Below are positions 1 through 5,349 of a stretch of DNA of 7,097 nucleotides, in pieces; positions within the stretch are counted from its first letter, which is position 1, and the number at the start of each line of letters is the position of its first letter. This stretch comes from Desulfobacteraceae bacterium (lineage in GTDB: Bacteria; Desulfobacterota; DSM-4660; Desulfatiglandales; B25-G16), in assembly GCA_028572035.1 (NCBI GenBank), contig JAPVWE010000061.1, positions 1 through 7,097 on the forward strand. Reading direction: 5' to 3'. The notes under the pieces are model-generated. The model was not told the origin of the DNA. It was given only the letters and a program-made list of their open reading frames with translations, and ran no database searches. The position numbers and the translations under genes were made by a program.

Positions 1-578
1 GCGCCAGAGACACCGCTTTTTGCATCAAAGATCATATCCTTACTGTCTATCAGACCGTATTTGAGAGCAGGTGCGAGCCCAAGGATACAGCTTACCGCAA
101 AACATCCTGGGTTCCCAACCAGATCTGAGCTGACTATTTCCGCCCTGTGTAGCTCGGGCAGGCCATAGATAGAGGAGGGCAAAATATCCGGATCAGCATG
201 TTGCTCTGCCTTCCCAATCCTTGCAGCGTATGAGGCATAGCTATCTTTGTCATTGAATCGGAAATCCCCACTATAATCAATTACCTTAACCCCCTCCTTT
301 AACCATCTCCTTGCCTCTTTTTGACCGACTCCATCAGGGGTGGCATAGAAGACTATATCAAAGTCATCTGGACAATTGAAATCAGTTGGACCAAAAACCG
401 GCAGGTCGCAGAATCCTTTTAAGTGGGGATAAATCACACTGATAGGCTTATTAATATCTTGCTTTGCCATAAGGGCACCTATGGTAACATAAGGATGATT
501 TATCAGGAGCTCAATTAAACCAACCCCGCCATAACCTGTTGCCCCTATGAGCCCAACTCTTATCTTTTTCCTTGCCAT
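1..578 (-). CDS. argC: N-acetyl-gamma-glutamyl-phosphate reductase, N-terminal 192 residues (cut by window edge)
   Basis: ArgC performs the NADPH-dependent reduction of N-acetylglutamyl-5-phosphate to the semialdehyde, the third step of arginine biosynthesis, in the cytoplasm. The ORF starts at the ATG at 578 and runs off the left edge, so the C-terminal part is missing. Translated from the sequence, it opens MARKKIRVGLIGATGYGG, a Rossmann dinucleotide-binding motif (residues 6-18). It continues through a conserved IDYSGDFR stretch (about 100-107), IYGLPELHR (about 137-145) and the catalytic-Cys motif GNPGCF (C159), and ends at FDAKSGVSG, all typical of the family. The start lies 4 nt after the ychF stop, so it is probably translationally coupled. 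The only purine-rich element, AGGG, sits just 2 nt before the ATG, which also argues for coupling rather than an independent ribosome site. No defect is seen in the visible part. Confidence 0.95.
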   Translation of the reverse strand, partial: MARKKIRVGLIGATGYGGVGLIELLINHPYVTIGALMAKQDINKPISVIYPHLKGFCDLPVFGPTDFNCPDDFDIVFYATPDGVGQKEARRWLKEGVKVIDYSGDFRFNDKDSYASYAARIGKAEQHADPDILPSSIYGLPELHRAEIVSSDLVGNPGCFAVSCILGLAPALKYGLIDSKDMIFDAKSGVSG

Positions 579-582
579 TTCC

Positions 583-1635
583 CTAAACGCTAAATCTGAA
601 CTTGATTATGTCCCCGTCCTGTACTATGTATTCTTTCCCTTCAAGGTGGAGATGGCCATCCTTTTTTGCATCAGAGAAATTCCCATACCTGACTAGTTGA
701 TCGTAAGGAAGAACCTCAGCCTTTATGAATCCCCTTTTCATATCTGAATGGATGAGGTCTGCTGCCTTTATTGCTGGCGTACCTTTGGTAACTGTCCATG
801 CCCTTACCTCATTTTCCACAACCGTAAAAAAGGAAATGAGATTGGATACTGCAAGGGATCGCTTGATAATCCTGTCAAGGAGGGAGCTCTCAATATGAAA
901 GGCAGAGAGAAATTCCTCTGCATCATCTGGTCCCATCTCTCCTATCTCCATCTCTAATTTACCCCGAACTGCCATAACCTCACTATTCTTTGGGATATGA
1001 GGCATTTCTGGCAGGTCTTCATCCTCATCTGAATTGTTAGAAATCACCAGCATAGGTTTAGCAGACAAAAAGGTAAAGCCCTTAAGGAGAGGGGCGGTAG
1101 CTATTTCAGTATTGTCCCTCAAGGGCCTCTCTTCAGATAGAATATCCCTACATCTTTTTAAGAGAGGGAGTTCCTCGATAGCTATCTTTTTTCCTTTCTT
1201 CTCATCTGACTTAATCTTTTCGATCCTCTTTTCAGCAACCACAAGATCGCTCAATATTATCTCAGATTCCAGCTTAAAGAAATCCTCTTCAGGTGTGGGA
1301 GAAGGGCCTCCAAAGAGCTGAAAATTCTTTACTACATGTACCAGTCCATCACAGGTCCTCACCGCATTAAAGACTACATCTTCTTTTTCTCTCTTAGCAT
1401 GATCCGAATCTACAATTTTTGGTGGCAGTAGGTATTCTACCTGAGAATAGATGGTTTTTTTTGGCTTATAGAGTTGCTCAAGGTAGTCTACCCTCTCATC
1501 GGGTACATTAACTGTTACAATAAGCTGATCTCCTTTCTTGATCCTTTCTTCGCCCTTTATTCCCCTGGCACCAGTCAGGGCCTTGAAGATTGTAGTCTTC
1601 CCTGATTGAGGCAATCCAATGATACCTAATCTCAT
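583..1635 (-). CDS. ychF: YchF/OLA1-family P-loop NTPase, divergent, lacking the switch II motif
   Basis: 350 aa, close to the family length of about 360. It belongs to the Obg-like ATPase YchF family, cytoplasmic ribosome-associated NTPases involved in translation and stress control. Visible features: Walker A GLPQSGKTT (7-15; most YchF proteins have GLPNVGKST), an HVV motif (H100) where the family keeps a conserved His, an NSDE element (201-204) matching the family's NxxE base-recognition motif, and a C-terminal TGS/DUF933 domain (about 268-350) with the well-conserved blocks EVRAWTVTKGT, GFIKAEV and LEGKEYIVQDGD. The normal switch II (DxAGLV...G.GLG) is absent: that region (about 68-88) reads EYLLPPKIVDSD and keeps no DxxG. 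The ATG at 1635 follows the yggS stop by 9 nt, and a weak AGG overlapping that stop could serve as ribosome site. The family is certain. Whether this member hydrolyses ATP normally is open. Confidence 0.9.
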   Translation of the reverse strand: MRLGIIGLPQSGKTTIFKALTGARGIKGEERIKKGDQLIVTVNVPDERVDYLEQLYKPKKTIYSQVEYLLPPKIVDSDHAKREKEDVVFNAVRTCDGLVHVVKNFQLFGGPSPTPEEDFFKLESEIILSDLVVAEKRIEKIKSDEKKGKKIAIEELPLLKRCRDILSEERPLRDNTEIATAPLLKGFTFLSAKPMLVISNNSDEDEDLPEMPHIPKNSEVMAVRGKLEMEIGEMGPDDAEEFLSAFHIESSLLDRIIKRSLAVSNLISFFTVVENEVRAWTVTKGTPAIKAADLIHSDMKRGFIKAEVLPYDQLVRYGNFSDAKKDGHLHLEGKEYIVQDGDIIKFRFSV

Positions 1636-1644
1636 TTAAAGTGC

Positions 1645-2298
1645 CTAATGCCTCTCTCCAAATATCTTGGTTCCTATCCTTACCAGATTTGCCCCTTCCT
1701 CTATGGCAACCATATAAGAATTTGTCATTCCCATGGAGAGATATTTCATCTCTACATTTGGTAGATGAAGAGGCTTGATCCGTTCGAATATCTCCCTTGT
1801 TTTTCTAAAATAAGGCCGTGATTCCTCTGGATCTCCAAATCTCGGTCCCATAGTCATCAGGCCCATGATCCTTATGTAACTAAGAGAAGAGATCTCTCTT
1901 ATGAGTTGCATTATATCATTTGGGGCTACTCCGGTTTTCTGGTCTTCCTCACCGCTATTGACCTCAATTAATACGGGCATGATCTTATTTCGCCTCTTAG
2001 AACATCTTTCTATCTCTTTGGCCAATCTAAGGGAGTCCACGGAGTCGATCATGTCAAAGATATCAATTGCCTTTTTTGCCTTATTGGTCTGAAGATGTCC
2101 AATAAAGTGCCACTCCGCCTTATCTTCCACTTCATTAATTACCCTTAGGGTATCCTGGAGATAGTTTTCTCCTATGATTGTAATGCCTGCCCTTACTGCC
2201 TCAGATATTTCATCAGCGCTTCTCTCTTTAGCAGCTGCAAGGAGTGTGACACCTTCTGGCAACTCACGTAGTAGGCGCCTGACATTTTCCTTTATCAT
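1645..2298 (-). CDS. yggS: YggS-type pyridoxal-phosphate homeostasis protein
   Basis: 217 aa from the chosen start. The YggS/PLPBP family binds PLP in a single alanine-racemase-like TIM barrel and buffers the cellular PLP pool; it has no proven enzymatic reaction. Visible motifs: the PLP lysine in LLAAAKERS (K24), GENYLQD (43-49), the signature WHFIGHLQTNK (63-73), GLMTMGP (146-152), LSMGM (187-191) and VRIGTKIFGER (206-216), which includes the phosphate-binding loop. A longer reading frame begins at 2340, but that ATG lies inside the hairpin at 2322-2363. The ATG at 2298 has a strong GGGAGGAG ribosome site 8 nt upstream, so it is preferred. The N-terminal helix is a little shorter than usual. 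It sits between the redox module and ychF and is probably co-transcribed with ychF and argC. Confidence 0.95.
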   Translation of the reverse strand: MIKENVRRLLRELPEGVTLLAAAKERSADEISEAVRAGITIIGENYLQDTLRVINEVEDKAEWHFIGHLQTNKAKKAIDIFDMIDSVDSLRLAKEIERCSKRRNKIMPVLIEVNSGEEDQKTGVAPNDIMQLIREISSLSYIRIMGLMTMGPRFGDPEESRPYFRKTREIFERIKPLHLPNVEMKYLSMGMTNSYMVAIEEGANLVRIGTKIFGERH

Positions 2299-2306
2299 GG
2301 TAAGGA

Positions 2307-2314
2307 CTCCTCCC
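2307..2314 (-). promoter_or_regulatory. Ribosome binding site deciding the yggS start
   Basis: GGGAGGAG on the minus strand, followed by an 8-nt spacer and then ATG at 2298. It is one of the two strongest Shine-Dalgarno matches in the window and excludes the longer frame that would start at 2340. Confidence 0.85.
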
Positions 2315-2321
2315 ATGTAAA

Positions 2322-2363
2322 AGTAAGCAGTAAGCAGCAAGTCTTTACTGCTTACTGCTTACT
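2322..2363 (-). terminator. Perfect 16-bp hairpin with short U tract between hoxU-like gene and yggS
   Basis: On the minus strand AGTAAGCAGTAAGCAG is followed by a 10-nt loop and the exact reverse complement CTGCTTACTGCTTACT. The last T of the stem plus the next three bases give TTTT. The arms are themselves built from the heptamer AGTAAGC in tandem, so this is an inverted pair of short tandem repeats. It begins 2 nt after the hoxU-like stop codon and ends 8 nt before the yggS ribosome site. It could act as an intrinsic terminator or attenuator of the redox operon, or as an mRNA-processing hairpin. The stem is not GC-rich and the U tract is short, so the terminator reading is tentative; the hairpin itself is certain. 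Confidence 0.5.
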
Positions 2364-2365
2364 CC

Positions 2366-3025
2366 CTACTGCCCATCAGATATTTCTAACCTCTTTTTTA
2401 TCATAAGGGCTTCTACAGGGCAGATTTCTGCACAGGCATAACATTCCTTGCAGGTAGCCGTGGCTTTATCCTCTTCTCCAAAGAAACTTATTATGGTATC
2501 AAGCCCCCTTTTAGCAAAGCTTAACATAGCTTGTCCATTTTTTTTCTGGCAAACAAAGACACATTTACCGCACAAAACACACCTGGTAGAAACATATTCT
2601 AAGCAAGGGTGGTCTTGCTCTACTGTGGTCTCTCTCTCAAGTTGGTCAAGCCTTTTTAGCTTTAAGCCGAAATGTAAAAACTTGGCAATTCTTTGCAGTT
2701 CACATTTTCTATTAGCAGGGCAATTCTTGCAGTCTACATGATGGACAGAGAGAAGAAGTTCAAAGGCAGTTCTCTGCAATCTTCTTACATGTTCTGTATC
2801 GGTTCTGACCACCATGCCTTCTTTGACAGTTACAGTGCATGAGGTTATAGGCTGATTATATCCATCAATTTCAACAAGGCACAGTCTGCATGACCCCGGT
2901 GGATTATCCATCTCCTTCAGGTAGCAGAGGTTGGGGATATAGATTTGGTTGTCTAAACAGGCCTGGAGAAGACTCACTCCATCATCGGTTTCAATTTCTT
3001 TATTATCAACTATGAATCTTAACAT
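2366..3025 (-). CDS. HoxU/NuoG-N-terminal-like iron-sulfur subunit of an NADH-dependent oxidoreductase
   Basis: 219 aa electron-relay subunit. Domains in order: a plant-type [2Fe-2S] ferredoxin (C34, C46, C49, C63; spacing Cx11Cx2Cx13C); the NuoG-type His-Cys3 motif (H95, C99, C102, C108, followed by ELQ); and two [4Fe-4S] ferredoxin motifs (C149-x2-C-x2-C-x3-C159 and C192-x2-C-x2-C-x3-C202-P). This is the architecture of HoxU and of the N-terminal part of NuoG, of [FeFe]-hydrogenase (HydA/HndD) and of NAD-linked formate dehydrogenase alpha chains. The ORF stops after the second ferredoxin, with no H-cluster or molybdopterin domain, so it is a free-standing relay subunit, presumably partnering the NuoE/NuoF encoded upstream. 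It is separated from nuoF by a 384-nt repeat-rich spacer. The ATG at 3025 has only a weak ribosome site (GAG). An assignment to HoxU rather than a detached NuoG or hydrogenase N-terminus cannot be settled here. Confidence 0.9.
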   Translation of the reverse strand: MLRFIVDNKEIETDDGVSLLQACLDNQIYIPNLCYLKEMDNPPGSCRLCLVEIDGYNQPITSCTVTVKEGMVVRTDTEHVRRLQRTAFELLLSVHHVDCKNCPANRKCELQRIAKFLHFGLKLKRLDQLERETTVEQDHPCLEYVSTRCVLCGKCVFVCQKKNGQAMLSFAKRGLDTIISFFGEEDKATATCKECYACAEICPVEALMIKKRLEISDGQ

Positions 3026-3107
3026 GGATTACTCGTAATTGCTCAAAATTTTAAGGGGCATGGATACCTCTTTTTTTATTTATGCCCTGAAACAGGGGGC
3101 CTCACAG

Positions 3108-3126
3108 AATCCCGATAATCGGGATT
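3108..3126. repeat. Palindrome, copy 1
   Basis: AATCCCGATAATCGGGATT: 9-bp arms around a single central A. It is the left member of a pair with 3168-3184 and lies symmetrically within the larger inverted repeat. Confidence 0.85.
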
Positions 3127-3167
3127 TACAGCAACTCGACAATGTTATTATATGCTCCTAATATTAA

Positions 3168-3184
3168 ATCCCGATTATCGGGAT
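3168..3184. repeat. Palindrome, copy 2
   Basis: ATCCCGATTATCGGGAT: 8-bp arms around a single central T, the reverse complement of the core of copy 1. With the flanking TAA, 20 nt match copy 1 exactly in inverted orientation. Confidence 0.85.
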
Positions 3185-3233
3185 CACGCTAATGCATTTA
3201 TAAAGGGCATAATAAAAAAAAGAGGTATCCATG

Positions 3234-3328
3234 CCCCTGGCCCAGACCTAAACTACATGGCCGGAGTTAAAAGTACTCAGCTTACGAAATATTACAGCGA
3301 AAGCAGCTTGTTCCAAACAAGTCGCGCC
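3234..3328 (+). repeat. Dispersed repeat, copy B (95 nt)
   Basis: It begins CCCCTGGCCCAGACCT and ends AGTCGCGCC. The minus strand at 6795-6702 carries a homologous 94-nt sequence with the same first 16 nt, AGCTTGTT near the same offset and the same GTCGCGCC end. By-eye identity is about 70-75% with only two or three one-base gaps. Copy B contains a possible stem, GCTTaCG...CGaAAGC (about 3282-3306), and a CTTGTT/AACAAG hairpin (about 3307-3321), the latter not preserved in copy A. It reads opposite to the surrounding genes. Just past its end is a perfect 12-bp palindrome TGCCATATGGCA (3337-3348) that is absent from copy A. Function is unknown; a decayed mobile repeat or a structured RNA are both possible. 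Confidence 0.7.
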
Positions 3329-3409
3329 TATAATTGTGCCATATGGCAATATCAGGGCGGGCCCAAAGAATAAGCAAGTATAAATCCCCAAGATTTCTAA
3401 CAATTACGA

Positions 3410-5338
3410 TCACCCTTCCTTTGGGCGTTCAATTTTAGGTGCCAGTTCCGGAGGAGACACCTTTCTCACAGCATCATACTCCGGTGGGCAAGATGCCATA
3501 CATTCTCCACACTTAACACACAATGTTTGGTCAATGCCCTTCTTTCTATTTTTTGTAGTAAAGATTGATTCGGTAGGGCAGCTCCCAACGCAGGCGTCAC
3601 AGCCCCTGGCACATTTATCTAAATCGATATAATATGCTGTTAATGTCCTGCACATCATAGCAGGGCATCGTTTTTCCGTGATATGTGCCTTGTATTCATC
3701 TCTGAAATACTTAATGGTTGTAATAATTGGATTAGGGGCGGTTTTTCCCAATCCACAAAGGGACCCTGCCTTGATATCTAAACTTAGATCCTCTAATAGC
3801 TCAATATCCTCCTCCCGGCCTTCTCCTGTTGTTATCCTCTCTAAGACATTGAGAAGATGCTTGGTCCCTATTCTACAGAATGTACATTTCCCGCATGACT
3901 CCCTTTGGGTGAAGTCAAGAAAATATCTGGCCACATCTACCATGCAAGCATCTTCATCCATAACCACCATGCCGCCGGACCCCATCATTGCCCCAGCTTG
4001 CGTTAGAGAATCGAAATCAATGGAGGTATCTAGAAAAGACCCTGGTAAGCACCCGCCGGAAGGGCCTCCAATTTGAACTGCCTTAAAATCCTTTTGATTT
4101 GGAATACCTCCACAGATCTCAAAGATAAGGGTCCTGAGGGTAACTCCCATAGGAATTTCTACTAAGCCGGCATGTAAAATGTTTCCCACCACAGAGAATA
4201 TTGCTGTCCCAGGACTCCTATCTGTACCAATTCCTCTGTACCACTGAGCCCCATTCTCTAATATGGGTGGTATCGATGCCATGGTTTTAACATTATTAAC
4301 TACAGTGGGCTTTCCCCACAAACCTCTTTGGGCAGGGTAGGGTGGCCTTGGTTGAGGCATGCCTCTTTTGCCTTGAATTGATTGTATCAGGGCTGTCTCT
4401 TCTCCGCAAACAAAGGCCCCTGAACCCTGAAATATTGCTATGTCTAAATCGAAGTTTGTGCTCAGTACCCCTTTACCTAAGAGTCCTATCTCTTTTGCCT
4501 GTTCAACTGCCTTGTTAATTGTTTTCACAGCAAGGGGATATTCTGCCCTGACATAAACAATCGCTTTTTCAGCTCCCACAGCATAGGCACTGATCGCGAT
4601 ACCTTCAATAACCTGATAGGGATTACTCTCAAGTATAGTCCTATCCATATAGGCACCCGGGTCACCTTCGTCTGCATTACATATGACGATCTTATCCTTT
4701 TCCTTGGCATCTCGGACCAATTGCCATTTTATGTCAGTTAAAAAACCTGCACCTCCTCTCCCCCTGAGACCTGAGTCTTGAATCTCATGTATGATCTCCT
4801 CTGGCTCTAAGGTAAGTGCCTTGACAAGGGCCGAATATCCTCCCTTTGCTATGTACTGATAGATATCCTCAGGGTCAAGTAAACCACTGTTGGCCATAAC
4901 TACCTTTTTTTCTTGATTAAAGCGCGGGAAGTCCATGATCCAAGGTATCAGGTCGTTTTCTTCCATGGCTCCTAATACATGCTCAAAAACGGGGTCATCT
5001 TCTTCTAAGAAGGCCTTTACCAGCAGTCTTGCCTTTCCAGGTGTTAGATCGTGGTAAAGGATGGGTGGGAATCCGGGCTTATCAATTATGACCAGTGGCT
5101 CGGCATAGCAATGACCCAGACAACCTACTGGAATGATACGGGCACTGATTTTTCGTTCTGAAAGTGCCTCCTCAAATGCAGCCTTCACATCCGTTGCACC
5201 TGACGCCAGGCCACAGGTAGCCATGCCGATGAAGATGTTTTGACTATCATCTCCCTTCATCTCCCTGAAGCGTCTCTCTGCATCCGTCTTTATGGAGGCA
5301 AATACCTCGTCTAATTTTTCTTTACTGTTTTGATTCAC
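3410..5338 (-). CDS. nuoF: NuoF/HndC/HydB-type flavoprotein subunit (NAD(P)H:acceptor oxidoreductase)
   Basis: 642 aa. It should oxidise NAD(P)H at FMN and pass electrons to iron-sulfur clusters. Order of parts: thioredoxin-like [2Fe-2S] domain (about 33-110; C42, C73, C77, only three of the usual four Cys); FMN/NADH-binding core with GLRGRGGAGF (190-199), CNADEGDPGAYMDRT (220-234) and GAFVCGEETALIQSIQGKRG (307-326); SLBB domain (about 380-430); N3-type [4Fe-4S] ligands C482, C485, C488 and C528; a CPAMMC pair (C558, C563); and a C-terminal double ferredoxin (C576-x3-C580-x2-C583-x3-C587 and C607-x2-C610-x2-C613-x3-C617). This extended layout is that of bifurcating hydrogenase and NAD-linked formate dehydrogenase beta chains rather than of the shorter complex I NuoF. 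It starts with GTG one base after the nuoE stop with a poor ribosome site, so coupled translation is likely. It is a cytoplasmic protein with no membrane segments. Confidence 0.95.
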   Translation of the reverse strand: MNQNSKEKLDEVFASIKTDAERRFREMKGDDSQNIFIGMATCGLASGATDVKAAFEEALSERKISARIIPVGCLGHCYAEPLVIIDKPGFPPILYHDLTPGKARLLVKAFLEEDDPVFEHVLGAMEENDLIPWIMDFPRFNQEKKVVMANSGLLDPEDIYQYIAKGGYSALVKALTLEPEEIIHEIQDSGLRGRGGAGFLTDIKWQLVRDAKEKDKIVICNADEGDPGAYMDRTILESNPYQVIEGIAISAYAVGAEKAIVYVRAEYPLAVKTINKAVEQAKEIGLLGKGVLSTNFDLDIAIFQGSGAFVCGEETALIQSIQGKRGMPQPRPPYPAQRGLWGKPTVVNNVKTMASIPPILENGAQWYRGIGTDRSPGTAIFSVVGNILHAGLVEIPMGVTLRTLIFEICGGIPNQKDFKAVQIGGPSGGCLPGSFLDTSIDFDSLTQAGAMMGSGGMVVMDEDACMVDVARYFLDFTQRESCGKCTFCRIGTKHLLNVLERITTGEGREEDIELLEDLSLDIKAGSLCGLGKTAPNPIITTIKYFRDEYKAHITEKRCPAMMCRTLTAYYIDLDKCARGCDACVGSCPTESIFTTKNRKKGIDQTLCVKCGECMASCPPEYDAVRKVSPPELAPKIERPKEG

Positions 5339-5349
5339 TTTACTGTTTT
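5320..5349 (-). repeat. 12-bp direct repeat, 18-bp period, across the nuoE/nuoF junction
   Basis: AAAACAGTAAAG (minus strand) occurs at 5349-5338 and again at 5331-5320. The first copy carries the nuoE stop codon TAA and supplies the G of the nuoF GTG start. The second encodes residues 4-7 of NuoF. It looks like a small local duplication. Confidence 0.8.

Larger units (their letters stand above)
3055..3237. repeat. Nested 183-bp imperfect inverted repeat
   Basis: Outer arms of 34 nt lie at 3055-3088 and 3204-3237. Their outer 16 nt, GGGGCATGGATACCTC, match perfectly, followed by an A/T run offset by one and then ATGCCCT/AGGGCAT. At nearly equal distance inside each arm (20 and 19 nt) comes a 20-nt perfect pair, at 3109-3128 and 3165-3184, each of which is itself a palindrome. 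The whole can fold as one long interrupted hairpin with a loop of about 36 nt, or as a cruciform with two side hairpins. If transcribed with the operon it would put a large stem between the nuoF and hoxU-like coding regions. Confidence 0.85.
3033..3409. mobile_element. Putative MITE-like element filling the nuoF/hoxU spacer
   Basis: The spacer is bounded by the inverted ends TCGTAATTG (3033-3041) and CAATTACGA (3401-3409). The similarity continues imperfectly inward for about 25 bp, towards GGGG at 3055-3058 and CCCC at 3388-3391 region-wise. The right end abuts the nuoF stop codon, and the left end lies 7 nt before the hoxU-like ATG. Imperfect flanking hexamers GATTAC (3027-3032) and GATCAC (3408-3413) could be a decayed target duplication, but this is weak. 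Inside lie a nested inverted repeat (3055-3237) and a sequence repeated upstream of rdgB (3234-3328). No transposase is encoded, and a plus-strand reading frame across it looks like chance. The mobile nature is inferred from structure and repetition only. Confidence 0.4.

Noticed and set aside
2299..2340. Longer N-terminus for YggS starting at 2340
   Set aside because: That ATG lies inside the 16-bp hairpin, the added residues do not match the family, and a strong ribosome site precedes the ATG at 2298.
3028..3039. ATTACTCGTAAT mini-palindrome before the hoxU-like start, as an operator
   Set aside because: The 5-bp arms are too short to support on their own, and they overlap the proposed element end.
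3108..3184. Two palindromic repeats spaced like a minimal CRISPR
   Set aside because: There are only two copies, in mutually inverted arrangement, fully palindromic and shorter than usual CRISPR repeats, and they are better explained as parts of the larger inverted repeat. No cas gene is in the window.
3152..3373. 73-codon plus-strand reading frame inside the nuoF/hoxU spacer
   Set aside because: It runs through inverted repeats, the palindrome and dispersed repeat copy B, opposes all neighbouring genes, has no ribosome site and resembles no family I recognise. The homologous copy A carries small gaps that break the frame.
3027..3413. GATTAC / GATCAC as a target-site duplication of the spacer element
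   Set aside because: It is only six bases with one mismatch and partly overlaps the inverted end and the nuoF stop codon, so chance cannot be excluded. It is noted only as weak support, not as a feature.
3678..4076. Plus-strand open frame of 132 codons opposite nuoF
   Set aside because: It is an antisense shadow of a strongly conserved coding region, with no ribosome site or recognisable product. The same applies to the other open frames antisense to the minus-strand genes.
4525..4710. 61-codon minus-strand frame within nuoF
   Set aside because: It is an out-of-frame overlap with the conserved FMN-binding core of NuoF.
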